Shown here piece after piece: positions 9,825 through 19,224 of a DNA stretch of 58,013 nucleotides. The DNA is taken from positions 1 to 58,013 of the forward strand of contig JABFQX010000022.1 of NCBI GenBank assembly GCA_013141505.1, written 5' to 3'. How positions within the stretch are numbered: the first letter of the stretch is position 1; each line of letters begins with the position of its first letter. Under the pieces are notes generated by a model. It ran no database searches. It was not told the DNA's origin and was given only the letters and a program-made list of their open reading frames with translations. Both the position numbers and the translations under genes were made by a program. This DNA comes from Methyloglobulus sp. (GTDB lineage Bacteria > Pseudomonadota > Gammaproteobacteria > Methylococcales > Methylomonadaceae).

Positions 9825-10904
9825 ATGAGCAGGGTTTATAATTTTAGTGCAGGGCCGTCCGCGTTTCCTGAGTCCGTGTTGAAGCAAGCCAAGGACGATA
9901 TGCTGGAATGGCGGGAAAGTGGCATGTCGGTGATGGAAATGAGCCATCGGGGCAAGTTTTTTTCCACGATTGCCGAAGAGCTTGAAAGCGATTTGCGGGA
10001 ATTGTTGGCAATCCCTGCTAATTATAAAGTGATGTTCTTGCAAGGCGGTGCGTCGGCACAGTTTTCTTTTATCCCGCAAAATATCCTTAACGGCAAGACT
10101 AAAGCGTGTTATGTCAACACGGGTGCATGGTCGGAAAAAGCGATCCAGGATGCCAAAGCCTATTGCGAAGTTGTTGTAAGTGCCAGTTCGGAAGCCAGCA
10201 AATTTACCCAAATTCCCAGTCTTGCAAACTGGAATATAGACAGTGATGCGGCTTATCTGCATTACACATCCAACGAAACCATTCACGGCGTGGAGTTTCA
10301 ATCCATCCCCGATGCAAAAGGCCTGACCTTGGTTTCCGATATGTCTTCCAATATCCTGTCACGCAATCTTGATGTCAGCCAATTTGGCTTGATTTATGCG
10401 GGAACTCAGAAAAACATGGGGCCTGCGGGTGTTACTGTTGTGATTGTTCGTGATGACCTGATTGGTCATGCGGCTAAAGGTGTGCCACCGGTGTTTGATT
10501 ACGCTCAGCAAGTCAAAAATGGTTCGATGCTGAATACCCCTGCTACGTACAATTGGTATTTGGTTGGATTGGTGTTGAAATGGCTGAAAGCACAAGGCGG
10601 TGTTGCGGCAATTGAGCAACATAACATCAAAAAAGCGGCAAAACTTTATGATGTTTTCGACCAGTCGAGCTTATACAGCAATCCGGTTGAGAAATCTGTC
10701 CGTTCGCGGATGAATGTGCCGTTCATTTTGTCGGATGAAGCGTTGGACAAACCGTTTCTGGCGGCGGCGGAAGGGCAAGGATTAATGGAACTCAAAGGCC
10801 ATCGTTCGGTTGGTGGTATGCGTGCTAGCATCTACAATGCCATGCCTGAATCCGGTATTGATACATTATGCGAATTCATCAAAGAATTTGAGCGGACACA
10901 CTAG
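9825..10904 (+). CDS. serC: Phosphoserine aminotransferase
   Basis: PLP enzyme of 359 residues for serine (3-phosphohydroxypyruvate transamination) and pyridoxine synthesis. Diagnostic features are the N-terminal YNFSAGPSAFPESVL stretch, the PLP-lysine motif AGTQKNMGPAG near residue 195 and the C-terminal GHRSVGGMRASIYNA segment. It lies 3 bases after gyrA and is probably co-transcribed with it or with pheA. Confidence 0.97.
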   Translation: MSRVYNFSAGPSAFPESVLKQAKDDMLEWRESGMSVMEMSHRGKFFSTIAEELESDLRELLAIPANYKVMFLQGGASAQFSFIPQNILNGKTKACYVNTGAWSEKAIQDAKAYCEVVVSASSEASKFTQIPSLANWNIDSDAAYLHYTSNETIHGVEFQSIPDAKGLTLVSDMSSNILSRNLDVSQFGLIYAGTQKNMGPAGVTVVIVRDDLIGHAAKGVPPVFDYAQQVKNGSMLNTPATYNWYLVGLVLKWLKAQGGVAAIEQHNIKKAAKLYDVFDQSSLYSNPVEKSVRSRMNVPFILSDEALDKPFLAAAEGQGLMELKGHRSVGGMRASIYNAMPESGIDTLCEFIKEFERTH

Positions 10905-10940
10905 GTTCTGCTTAATAGGTCAGCTTAACAGCGAGTTCTC

Positions 10941-12026
10941 ATGACATCCATCACGCCCCTTAGCGAATTAAGGGATAAAATTGATCGAATTGATCAGCAG
11001 ATTCTGGATTTGATTAACCAGCGTGCATCGTGTGCAATGGAAGTCGCCAGGACTAAGATCGCCTTGGGCGAGCAAGGTACTTTTTATCGGCCTGACAGAG
11101 AGTCACTGGTGTTAAGGCGGATAAAAGAGCTGAATAATGGCCCATTGCCAGACCAAACCGCAGTGCGTTTCTTCAGGGAATTGATGTCATCCTGCTTGGC
11201 ATTGGAAAAACCTTTGGATGTCGCGTATCTGGGGCCTGAAGGCACATTTACCCAACAAGCGGTGTTGAAACATTTCGGTAATGCGGTGCAGGCCATCCCT
11301 GAGTTCACCATCAACGATATTTTTTCCACCGTTGAGAATGGTGGTTGTCAGTTTGGTGTTGTGCCTGTCGAAAACTCAACGGAAGGGGTGATTAGTTACA
11401 CATTAGACCGGTTCCTGGTTTCGTCCCTGAACATTTGTGGCGAAGTCGAAATCAAGGTGCATCAAAACCTTATAGGCTTGGTTGAAGATAAGACGCAAAT
11501 CACCGAAATATTTTCCCATCAACAGTCTTTGGCACAATGTCGGCAGTGGTTGGACAAAAACTTTCCCAGCGTCAAGCTCACATCGGTCAACAGCAACGCG
11601 GAGGCGGCAAGGTTGGCTTCCACCAACAAAAATTCTGCCGCCATTGCGGGCAGGGCGGCGGCTGAACTGTATCAGTTGAAGGTTTTTGAAAAAAATATTG
11701 AGGATGAGTCCAACAATACCACGCGATTTATTATAATCGGCAAGCAAATCTCATCTTCTACAGGCAAGGACAAAACATCATTGGTGGTTTCCACTGGCAA
11801 TCAACCCGGTGCCTTACATAAAATACTGGAGCCATTTGCCAGATATGGCATTGGCTTGATACATATCGAATCAAGGCCATCTCGGCAAGGTTTGTGGGAA
11901 TATGTGTTTTTTATCGACATAGAAGGCCATTTCGAGGACGAAAAAGTCACCAAGGCTTTGGATGTTCTCAAGGACAATGTCAGCATGATTAAACTGCTCG
12001 GCTCTTATCCGAAGGCCGTGCTTTGA
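10941..12026 (+). CDS. pheA: Bifunctional chorismate mutase/prephenate dehydratase
   Basis: Phenylalanine-branch enzyme of 361 residues. Residues 1-90 are an AroQ-type chorismate mutase (LRDKIDRIDQQILDLINQRA). About 95-275 is the prephenate dehydratase domain (YLGPEGTFTQQA, then the NNTTRF catalytic motif near 257). About 285-360 is a C-terminal ACT domain with GALHKIL and ESRP motifs, the phenylalanine feedback site. It sits between serC and hisC in the standard order. Confidence 0.97.
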   Translation: MTSITPLSELRDKIDRIDQQILDLINQRASCAMEVARTKIALGEQGTFYRPDRESLVLRRIKELNNGPLPDQTAVRFFRELMSSCLALEKPLDVAYLGPEGTFTQQAVLKHFGNAVQAIPEFTINDIFSTVENGGCQFGVVPVENSTEGVISYTLDRFLVSSLNICGEVEIKVHQNLIGLVEDKTQITEIFSHQQSLAQCRQWLDKNFPSVKLTSVNSNAEAARLASTNKNSAAIAGRAAAELYQLKVFEKNIEDESNNTTRFIIIGKQISSSTGKDKTSLVVSTGNQPGALHKILEPFARYGIGLIHIESRPSRQGLWEYVFFIDIEGHFEDEKVTKALDVLKDNVSMIKLLGSYPKAVL

Positions 12027-12080
12027 TTTTTTCCGTTGCCATTAACCTTCATTTATAGCCCTTAACCAACGCGATAACCA

Positions 12081-13193
12081 ATGAATTATAGCGATAATGT
12101 TTTTGATCTGGTTGTTCCTGGTGTCCAGCAACTGGTGCCTTATGTCGCAGGCAAACCCATTAACGAGCTGGAACGTGAGCTTGGCCTGACCGGGATTATT
12201 AAGTTGGCATCCAATGAAAATCCTTTGGGTCTTGGAAAGAAAGCACTGGCGGCAATTCAGGATGCATTGCCGAAATTGACTTTATACCCTGATGGCAATG
12301 GCTTCGACTTGAAGTCAGCACTCGCCAAAAAATATGCGGTGAATCCTGACCAGATTACTCTCGGCAATGGCTCAAACGAATTGCTGGAGTTAGTGGCGAG
12401 GGCGTTTTTGAGGCCGGGTTTGGAAGCGATGTTTTCTGAACATGCGTTTGCAGTATACCCGATTGTCACTCAAGCCGTAGGTGCAGCCGCTGTGGTCGTG
12501 CCCGCGTTGAATTATGGCAATAATTTAGAAGCGATGGTTGCACGGATAAGCGATCTTACCCGTGTGGTATTTATCGCCAACCCCAATAATCCGACGGGTA
12601 CTTTGCTGAGTCAGGCTGATTTGGAACTGTTTATTTCTGCACTGCCCAAGCATTGCCTCTGCGTTTTGGATGAAGCGTATGCCGAGTTTGTTGTCGATAA
12701 GGAAGGCATTAATTCGATTGATTGGCTGCCCACTAATCCCAATTTAATCATTACCCGAACTTTTTCAAAAGCCTACGGTTTGGCTGGTCTAAGGGTTGGT
12801 TACGCCCTGTCTAGTCCTGAAATATCCGATATTTTGAATCGTGTTCGGCAGCCATTCAATAATAATATGCTGGCCTTGGTAGCCGCAGAAGCAGCGCTGT
12901 CTGATGAAGATTACCTGCAGCAAACAATAGCGGTTAATAATCAAGGAAATATGGAGTTAACCGAGGGTTTTAAAACCCTTCAATTGGAATGGATACCTTC
13001 GGCAGGGAACTTTATCGCAGTTGATTTAAAACGCCCAGCGCAGCCTGTTTACGAAGCCTTATTGCGCTTAGGTGTCATCGTCAGGCCAATTGCCAATTAC
13101 GGATTGCCCAATCATTTACGCATCAGCATCGGTACGCACGTTGAAAACCAGTTTTTCCTCAAGGCATTAGCGGAAACGCTGGGTAATGTTTAA
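12081..13193 (+). CDS. hisC: Histidinol-phosphate/aromatic aminotransferase
   Basis: Class I/II PLP aminotransferase of 370 residues. It has the HisC-type N-terminus (ELGLTGIIKLASNENPLG), the NPNNPTG motif near residue 170 and the PLP-lysine motif TFSKAYGLAGLRVGYA near 230. In this conserved location next to pheA and tyrA, HisC paralogues often work on phenylpyruvate or 4-hydroxyphenylpyruvate; whether it serves histidine, Phe/Tyr, or both cannot be told from sequence. It overlaps tyrA by 8 bases. Confidence 0.93.
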   Translation: MNYSDNVFDLVVPGVQQLVPYVAGKPINELERELGLTGIIKLASNENPLGLGKKALAAIQDALPKLTLYPDGNGFDLKSALAKKYAVNPDQITLGNGSNELLELVARAFLRPGLEAMFSEHAFAVYPIVTQAVGAAAVVVPALNYGNNLEAMVARISDLTRVVFIANPNNPTGTLLSQADLELFISALPKHCLCVLDEAYAEFVVDKEGINSIDWLPTNPNLIITRTFSKAYGLAGLRVGYALSSPEISDILNRVRQPFNNNMLALVAAEAALSDEDYLQQTIAVNNQGNMELTEGFKTLQLEWIPSAGNFIAVDLKRPAQPVYEALLRLGVIVRPIANYGLPNHLRISIGTHVENQFFLKALAETLGNV

Positions 13194-14061
13194 CAAACTT
13201 TGCATCATTGGTGTCGGCTTGATGGGTGGCTCTATTGCGCGAGCCGTCAGGCAGCGCAATTTATGTAAAACGATAGTAGGATTCGGGCGAGAAGAAGATT
13301 TAGATAATCTTTCGGTTGCTAAAAAATTGGGGATTATTGACGACTATTCTCAGGATCTGTCCCAGGTATTAGAAAATGCCGACCTTATTGTCATAGCAAC
13401 GCCAGTGGGTGCGATTAAATCCGTGTTTGCTCAGCTGAAGCCGTTCTGGAGTAGCCAAGCAATCTACACCGATGTAGGTAGTACCAAAGCCAATGTACTT
13501 GCCGCAGCCTTAGATGTTTTCGGCTATATTCCAGCTAACTTGGTTCCGGCTCATCCAATTGCCGGGGCGGAACAAAGCGGTGCCATTGCTTCTGTCAATG
13601 ACTTGTTTGTTAACAAACGGCTGATTATTACGCCCGATAAAGCAACCCTTCTTGATGCAGTGCAAACAATGCGGGCGTTTTGGGAGCAATTGGGCATGCA
13701 GGTGGCAATTATGGATGCCGACCATCATGATGCCGTATTGGCAGCGACTAGCCATTTGCCACATATCGTTGCATTTGCGATGGTCGATATGCTGGGGCAT
13801 AAGGATGAGCAGTCGGAAATATTTAAATATGCCGCCAGTGGCTTTCGAGATTTTACCCGTATTGCATCCAGCGACCCGACCATGTGGCTTGATATCTGCG
13901 CCGCCAATAAAAATGAAATCATCCCGTTGATTCAGCAATTAAAAGACGAATTGGATAAAATTCAACAGTTTCTGGACGCTGATGATAATCAAAAACTTTT
14001 TGATACTTTCACCTATGCCGGTAAAGCACGGCAACGCTTTCTCGATCTTTTTGAAAACTAA
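13186..14061 (+). CDS. tyrA: Prephenate/arogenate dehydrogenase
   Basis: Tyrosine-branch dehydrogenase of 291 residues. It has an N-terminal Rossmann motif (GVGLMGGSIA, about residues 9-18), IATPVGA, and the catalytic-region motif SHLPHIVAFAM near 190. There is no fused chorismate mutase and no fusion to AroA, unlike the tyrA-aroA fusions of some pseudomonads; aroA follows as a separate gene 3 bases later. Confidence 0.95.
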   Translation: MFNKLCIIGVGLMGGSIARAVRQRNLCKTIVGFGREEDLDNLSVAKKLGIIDDYSQDLSQVLENADLIVIATPVGAIKSVFAQLKPFWSSQAIYTDVGSTKANVLAAALDVFGYIPANLVPAHPIAGAEQSGAIASVNDLFVNKRLIITPDKATLLDAVQTMRAFWEQLGMQVAIMDADHHDAVLAATSHLPHIVAFAMVDMLGHKDEQSEIFKYAASGFRDFTRIASSDPTMWLDICAANKNEIIPLIQQLKDELDKIQQFLDADDNQKLFDTFTYAGKARQRFLDLFEN

Positions 14062-14064
14062 ACT

Positions 14065-15402
14065 ATGGCAAAATCAATTACATTTAAAGTTCAACCCGGT
14101 GGGAAATTAAAGGGTGAAGCACGGGTACCGGGTGACAAATCCATGTCGCATCGTTCCATTATGCTAGGTTCAATAGCGGAAGGCGTTACCCACGTTACCG
14201 GGTTTCTGGAAGCCGAAGATGCCTTGGCAACCTTGCAAGCCTTTCGCGATATGGGCGTACATATCGAAGGCCCGGTTGATGGCTGTGTAACGATTCATGG
14301 TGTGGGCAAACATGGTTTGAAAGCGCCGAAAAAAGCATTGTATCTGGGTAATTCGGGTACCTCCATGCGGTTATTAAGCGGCCTTTTGGCGGGGCAACCT
14401 TTCAATACTGTGTTGACGGGCGATAAATCATTGTCAGGTCGTCCGATGAAACGCGTCACCGAGCCATTGGCTATGATGGGCGCGCAGATAAAAACGACCG
14501 AAAAGGGAACCGCGCCCTTAGAAATAACCGGGCAGGCAGGGCAGTTGCAAGGCGTTGATTACACCATGCCGATGGCAAGCGCCCAAGTTAAATCCTGCTT
14601 ATTATTGGCAGGTATGTATGCCCAAGGTGAAACCAGCGTGACTGAACCCGCGCCAACGCGCGACCATACCGAACGCATGTTGTCGGGGTTTTCTTATCCT
14701 GTGAAGCAGCAGGGCAGTAAATCTAGCATTACCGCTGATGGCAAGCTGACCGCAACCGATATTGATGTGCCAAGCGATATTTCGTCAGCTGCGTTTTTTC
14801 TGGTCGGCGCGTCAATTGCGGTGGGTTCAGATATTGTCTTGAAGCACGTGGGCATTAATCCTACTCGCACTGGCGTTATCTCTATTTTGCGGCTGATGGG
14901 TGCAGGTATCGAAATCTTAAATGAGCGTGTGGTCGGCGGTGAACCCGTGGCGGATTTGCACGTTGTTTCCAAACCATTAAAAGGTATCGATATTCCTGAA
15001 GAACTGGTGCCTTTGGCGATTGATGAATTTCCTGTGTTGTTTGTTGCTGCCGCTTGTGCAGAGGGGCAAACCCGTTTAAGCGGTGCCGAGGAACTCAGGG
15101 TTAAAGAGTCTGACCGAATTCAAGTCATGGCAGATGGTCTACTATTACTCGGTGTGGATGCTAAGCCAACTGCCGATGGCATGATTATCCAGGGTGGGGC
15201 GATAGGCGGCGGTGTCGTGACATCACATGGCGACCATCGTATTGCCATGGCATTTGCTATCGCCGGTTTGCGCGCCACCGCGCCAATTACAATTTTGGAT
15301 TGCGCGAACGTCAATACCTCGTTCCCGGAATTTAAGGATTTGGCAAAAAATCTGGGATTGGATTTGGTTTGTGAAGAAACAATGGACGGACAATCCTGCT
15401 AA
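14065..15402 (+). CDS. aroA: EPSP synthase (3-phosphoshikimate 1-carboxyvinyltransferase)
   Basis: Shikimate pathway enzyme of 445 residues joining PEP to shikimate-3-phosphate. Two inside-out alpha/beta domains are visible: PGDKSMSHRSIML (S3P/PEP binding), LGNSGTSMRLLSG (the loop that sets glyphosate response), PMASAQVKS, RDHTERML, IDEFPVL and HGDHRIAM. Length and motifs fit a complete enzyme. Its stop overlaps the cmk start by one base. Confidence 0.97.
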   Translation: MAKSITFKVQPGGKLKGEARVPGDKSMSHRSIMLGSIAEGVTHVTGFLEAEDALATLQAFRDMGVHIEGPVDGCVTIHGVGKHGLKAPKKALYLGNSGTSMRLLSGLLAGQPFNTVLTGDKSLSGRPMKRVTEPLAMMGAQIKTTEKGTAPLEITGQAGQLQGVDYTMPMASAQVKSCLLLAGMYAQGETSVTEPAPTRDHTERMLSGFSYPVKQQGSKSSITADGKLTATDIDVPSDISSAAFFLVGASIAVGSDIVLKHVGINPTRTGVISILRLMGAGIEILNERVVGGEPVADLHVVSKPLKGIDIPEELVPLAIDEFPVLFVAAACAEGQTRLSGAEELRVKESDRIQVMADGLLLLGVDAKPTADGMIIQGGAIGGGVVTSHGDHRIAMAFAIAGLRATAPITILDCANVNTSFPEFKDLAKNLGLDLVCEETMDGQSC

Positions 15403-16064
15403 TGGCTATTCCAGTCCTGACAATTGATGGCCCAAGCGGTGCGGGTAAAGGTACCGTCAGTCGCAAGGTGGCGAAAAATCTGGGTTGGAATTATTTGGAC
15501 AGTGGCTCGATTTATCGGTCATTGGCTATCGCGTTGTTGCAAAAAAATGCTGACCTGACTGACGAGGACAAAATACTGGAAATAGCACGAACACTGGATT
15601 TAGCGTTCGAATGTAATGATGAGTTGACAGTTAGATTAACCGGCGTAGACATAACAGCTCAGTTAGGTACAGAAGCAACTGGAAATGTTGCCTCCATAGT
15701 TGCAGCGATACCTGAAGTAAGGCAGGTATTACTGCAAAAACAAAAGGATTTTAGGCAGCTGCCCGGATTAGTTGCTGATGGACGTGATATGGGAACTGTT
15801 GTGTTTCCTGATGCAGAAATTAAAGTTTTTTTAACAGCAAGCGCTGATGAAAGAGCTAAAAGAAGATATAAACAGTTGATAGAAAAAGGAATTGATGCTA
15901 ACATTTTACAGATAACCAGAGAGATAGAAGAGCGCGATTGCCGTGACAGGGAACGTAAAACCGCCCCGTTAGTTCAGGCAGAAAATGCGCTTTATATCGA
16001 TTCATCAGCAATGACTATCAATGATGTCATTGCCCAGGTGCTGAGTTTAGTCCTGCCACGCTAG
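15402..16064 (+). CDS. cmk: Cytidylate kinase
   Basis: NMP kinase of 220 residues that phosphorylates CMP/dCMP. It has the P-loop GPSGAGKGT at residues 9-17, a typical DSGSIYRSLA segment, VADGRDMGTVVFP in the middle and the lid-region REIEERDCRDRERKTAPL motif. It is directly downstream of aroA (one-base overlap) and upstream of rpsA, the classic arrangement. Confidence 0.97.
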   Translation: MAIPVLTIDGPSGAGKGTVSRKVAKNLGWNYLDSGSIYRSLAIALLQKNADLTDEDKILEIARTLDLAFECNDELTVRLTGVDITAQLGTEATGNVASIVAAIPEVRQVLLQKQKDFRQLPGLVADGRDMGTVVFPDAEIKVFLTASADERAKRRYKQLIEKGIDANILQITREIEERDCRDRERKTAPLVQAENALYIDSSAMTINDVIAQVLSLVLPR

Positions 16065-16155
16065 CAATTTATAGTTTATCGCTTGTGTGGTATTTTTTAA
16101 CCTTAATGATCATGATAAGGCTTGTGCAACGTATGGCAGGTCTGGGAAATAAATA

Positions 16156-17823
16156 ATGAGCGAAAGCTTTGCTGAATTACTTGAAGAAAGTTTGAACAAG
16201 ACTCAAATGAGTCCTGGTTCTATGTTGATAGGTACTGTTATCGATATCGAAAACGATATGATTATCGTCAGTACTCAATCCAAATCAGAAGGTGTCATTC
16301 CAAAATGGCAGTTTTTGGATAACAAGGGTGAATTAGAAGTCAAAATAGGCGACGAAATTGAAGTGGCCCTTGATTTATTCGAAGACGGTTTGGGTGCGAC
16401 CCTGCTTTCAAGGGATAAAGCAAAGAAAAACAAGGCGTGGTACGAATTAGAAGAAGCCTTTGAAAAGCAAACCACTATAGTGGGTCAAATAAACGGAAAA
16501 GTCCGGGGCGGTTTTACGGTCGCAGTCGGGGCTTTACGTGCTTTCTTGCCGGGTTCTCTGGTTGACGTACGTCCAATTCGCGACACTACATTCCTGGAAA
16601 ATCGTGATTTAGAATTTAAGGTTATAAAAATCGACCAAAAACGCAACAATGTTGTATTGTCGCGTCGTGCCGTTGTTGAAAAAGAATACAGCGCGGAAAG
16701 GGAAGAATTACTGAAAACACTGGAAGAAGGTGCAATCGTAACGGGTGTGGTTAAAAACCTCACCGACTACGGTGCATTTATCGACCTTGGCGGCATTGAT
16801 GGCCTGTTACATATCACTGATATGGCATGGCGTCGGGTTAGACATCCTTCCGAGTGTGTTGAAATTGGTCAAGAAATAAAAGTTAAAGTCATGAAATACG
16901 ATAAGGATAAAAATCGTGTTTCATTAGGTATGAAGCAAATGGGTGAAGATCCTTGGCAAAATATTGCCCGCCGTTATCCTGCTGGTGCCAGAGCGTTTGG
17001 TAAAGTCAACAATTTGACTGACTACGGTTGCTTTATCGAGATTGAAGAAGGCGTTGAAGGCCTAGTTCACGTTTCAGAAATGGATTGGACTAACAAAAAT
17101 GTCAATCCTTCTAAACTCGTCCAATTAGGCGATGAAGTTGAAGTAATGGTTCTGGAGATTGACGAAGACCGTCGCCGAATTTCCTTGGGTATGAAGCAAT
17201 GCAAAACCAACCCTTGGGATGAGTTTGCTGCAACGCACAACAAAGGCGACAAAATATCCGGAAAAATCAAGTCAATCACCGATTTCGGCATATTTATCGG
17301 TCTTGATGGTGGTATCGACGGTTTAGTTCACACTTCTGATATTTCTTGGGCCGAAGATGGTGAAGCGGCTGTACGTGAATTCAAAAAAGGCGATGAGCTT
17401 GAAACGATTATTCTAGCCGTTGACTCGGAGCGTGAGCGTATTTCTTTAGGAATTAAGCAGTTGGAACAAGATCCATTCCAAAACTTCTTAGCGACCACTG
17501 AAAAAGGTAGCATGGTCACCGGTGTTATTAAAGAAGTCGATGCGAAAGGCGCGACAGTGACCTTGGCGGATAATGTGGAAGGGTATCTCCGCGCTTCTGA
17601 AATTCAACGTGATCGCGTTGAAGATGCCCGCACTTTGTTAAAAGAGGGCGATACGGTCGAAGCAAAATTTATTGGTATTGACAAAAAGAGCAAATCAATC
17701 TCGTTATCTATTAAAGCAAAAGATAACGACGAAGAGGCTAGTACCATTAAAGACCATACTCAGCAATCGACTGTCTCAGGATCGCCAACATTCGCTGATA
17801 TTTTTAAACAAATAGAAAAATAA
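16156..17823 (+). CDS. rpsA: 30S ribosomal protein S1
   Basis: Ribosomal protein of 555 residues built of six S1 (OB-fold) repeats, the full-length gammaproteobacterial form. It recruits and unfolds mRNA on the 30S subunit. Repeats start at roughly 20, 105, 190, 275, 362 and 450; the central ones have the ...DYGxFIxLxxGIxGLxHxSDxxW pattern. The 91-base gap after cmk may contain a separate promoter. An intrinsic terminator follows 10 bases after the stop. Confidence 0.98.
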   Translation: MSESFAELLEESLNKTQMSPGSMLIGTVIDIENDMIIVSTQSKSEGVIPKWQFLDNKGELEVKIGDEIEVALDLFEDGLGATLLSRDKAKKNKAWYELEEAFEKQTTIVGQINGKVRGGFTVAVGALRAFLPGSLVDVRPIRDTTFLENRDLEFKVIKIDQKRNNVVLSRRAVVEKEYSAEREELLKTLEEGAIVTGVVKNLTDYGAFIDLGGIDGLLHITDMAWRRVRHPSECVEIGQEIKVKVMKYDKDKNRVSLGMKQMGEDPWQNIARRYPAGARAFGKVNNLTDYGCFIEIEEGVEGLVHVSEMDWTNKNVNPSKLVQLGDEVEVMVLEIDEDRRRISLGMKQCKTNPWDEFAATHNKGDKISGKIKSITDFGIFIGLDGGIDGLVHTSDISWAEDGEAAVREFKKGDELETIILAVDSERERISLGIKQLEQDPFQNFLATTEKGSMVTGVIKEVDAKGATVTLADNVEGYLRASEIQRDRVEDARTLLKEGDTVEAKFIGIDKKSKSISLSIKAKDNDEEASTIKDHTQQSTVSGSPTFADIFKQIEK

Positions 17824-17833
17824 GCCACATGGT

Positions 17834-17862
17834 AGAGGAGGTGTATTGCCTCCTCTGTTTTA
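17834..17862 (+). terminator. Intrinsic terminator between rpsA and ihfB
   Basis: Perfect 8-bp hairpin (AGAGGAGG / CCTCCTCT, arms 17834-17841 and 17849-17856, 7-base loop) followed by a T-rich run (GTTTTATTTC). It begins 10 bases after the rpsA stop. Because ihfB starts only about 25 bases later, this is likely a partial attenuator that lowers ihfB expression relative to rpsA. Confidence 0.75.
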
Positions 17863-17884
17863 TTTCATTTTTGCAGGATACAAT

Positions 17885-18190
17885 GTGACGAAGTCTGAAT
17901 TGATAGAAGCGCTTGCCAAACACCAACCTCATTTACCGCTTAAAGATGTGGAGTTGGCCGTAAAATGTATTATTGAAAAGATGAACCAAGCCTTGTCGTC
18001 TGGTGAAAGAATTGAAATCAGGGGATTTGGTAGCTTTTCTTTACACATGCGTCCACCTCGCGTAGGTAGAAACCCTAAAACGGGTGAGTCTGTTAAATTA
18101 GCCAAAAAATATGTTCCGCATTTTAAACCCGGCAAAGAGCTACGTGACAGGGTAGACCAATCCAGTGGTCAGTATCAAATAATAGATTGA
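17885..18190 (+). CDS. ihfB: Integration host factor subunit beta
   Basis: HU-family nucleoid protein of 101 residues that bends DNA as a heterodimer with IhfA. It has [10 protein letters not shown] at the N-terminus, the [10 protein letters not shown] beta-arm tip motif and the C-terminal [12 protein letters not shown]. The start is GTG 17885, preceded by AGGA at 17875-17878 with proper spacing. A longer frame beginning at 17846 would start inside the terminator hairpin and adds residues absent from the family, so I reject it. Confidence 0.95.
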   Translation: MTKSELIEALAKHQPHLPLKDVELAVKCIIEKMNQALSSGERIEIRGFGSFSLHMRPPRVGRNPKTGESVKLAKKYVPHFKPGKELRDRVDQSSGQYQIID

Positions 18191-18218
18191 TATTTGTTAG
18201 TTGTATTGCAAAATATTA

Positions 18219-18242
18219 AGGTGATGTCATTGGATGTCACCT
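18219..18242 (+). terminator. Intrinsic terminator-like hairpin after ihfB
   Basis: A 10-bp stem with two G-U pairs (18219-18228 with 18233-18242, ATTG loop) lies 28 bases after the ihfB stop, followed by an A-rich then T-rich stretch. It is the likely end of the rpsA-ihfB transcript, although the T-run is not immediately adjacent. Confidence 0.5.
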
Positions 18243-18286
18243 CCACAATAAAAAAGTTGTTTCTTTATTTTAGGGGTTGTTCTCAT

Positions 18287-18490
18287 TTAAGTTAAATGAG
18301 CATGCCTGACTAGGTTCAATATAGTTGACTGCCAAGCGTTCATAGCGGGTAGCGATGCAGCGGTAATCTTTCGGTTTTTGGAAAACAGGCGTTCCACACA
18401 GATTGTGTTCTTTGTAGATAGCCTTGCCATATAATCATCCCGGGGCGATTTCCAATTGCTTCTTGTCGGAACGGACTGGGGTGGTGGCAC
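18287..18490 (-). pseudogene. IS5-family transposase remnant (3' part)
   Basis: Read on the minus strand, two frames together give the C-terminal end of an IS5-type transposase: one frame supplies VPTRSNWKSPRDDY and CVERLF-like residues, the other continues with YKEHNLC and DYRCIATRYERLAVNYIE, which corresponds to the family's ...ERFF..KLK..RRIATRYEKLAVNYL signature. At least one frameshift and loss of everything upstream make this a dead fragment. No terminal repeats are seen. Confidence 0.7.
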
Positions 18491-18535
18491 TACTTTTAGA
18501 TTGTCTCCATTAGTCTTTAACTAACAATCTCTTCT

Positions 18536-18751
18536 TCAGTCGCCTGTGCATTTGCAGTTGGGCGAGCTTCCTTTTTCGCCGAGATTGTTAGCGCATTCCT
18601 TGGTTGTACTTTTCATATCTTCACGGTTGGCTTTGTAATAAGCGACATGGTAAGTAGGTTCCTGTTTAATTTCTAGCTTTATAATAAGTACTGATCTATC
18701 AGGAATACCGAGGATAACTGCTAGTGGAAGCAGTATCCTATTTGTATTCAT
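18536..18751 (-). CDS. Small EexN-like protein (putative)
   Basis: Protein of 71 residues. The C-terminal half (HVAYYKANREDM...ECANNLGEKGSSPNCKC) resembles the short EexN-type lipoproteins, which have a VxYYxxNxxxxxxxLxxCxxNPGxxxxxPNC pattern. The N-terminus is hydrophobic (ILLPLAVILGI), but the lipobox Cys expected after it is missing and the segment after it is not typical, so the gene may be decayed or only distantly related. It is isolated between an IS remnant and a cupin gene. Confidence 0.4.
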   Translation of the reverse strand: MNTNRILLPLAVILGIPDRSVLIIKLEIKQEPTYHVAYYKANREDMKSTTKECANNLGEKGSSPNCKCTGD

Positions 18752-18818
18752 GTTTGCCTCAGTTTAAAGTTAAGTGAATATCCTGGGTGTGTTCGTTTTA
18801 TCTAATTAAATCATTTTA

Positions 18819-19094
18819 TTAATCGTAGCTGTAATGCTTACGTAAAGGCTTTACCACTTCCCATTGGCTGTTCAGGCCTTCGGGGAAAACGACCAGGTCA
18901 CCGGGCAGGATTCGGACTGGCTCGCCACCTTCGGGGGTGACTAAAATTTCGCCTTCGAGAATATAGGCCGTTTCGGTTTCGTCAAAGTCGATGGGGAATT
19001 TGGAGATTTCTTTCTCCCAAATGTCCCAATTTGCGACACCCAACTCTTGCAGACGGGCTTCACTGGGATTATGTTCGATAGTTATTTTTAGCAT
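18819..19094 (-). CDS. Cupin domain protein (DUF861-type)
   Basis: Single-domain cupin of 91 residues: WDIWEKEISKFPIDFDETETAYILEGEILVTPEGGEPVRILPGDLVVFPEGLNSQWEV-type beta-barrel, the small (S)-ureidoglycine-aminohydrolase-like cupin family. The usual metal-binding His positions are mostly replaced by acidic or aromatic residues, as in many DUF861 members. The substrate is unknown. It is monocistronic, running leftward, with the ybiT gene on the same strand upstream. Confidence 0.8.
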   Translation of the reverse strand: MLKITIEHNPSEARLQELGVANWDIWEKEISKFPIDFDETETAYILEGEILVTPEGGEPVRILPGDLVVFPEGLNSQWEVVKPLRKHYSYD

Positions 19095-19224
19095 GGGTTT
19101 CCTTGTAGTTGATTATGGTTGGGGTAATGTTAACATTTATTCTGCCTGAACCGAACGACACCGACGACACAGGCAATATCGCAAACATATTCACGGTTCG
19201 AATATCCTGGCGAAAAAAAAACGG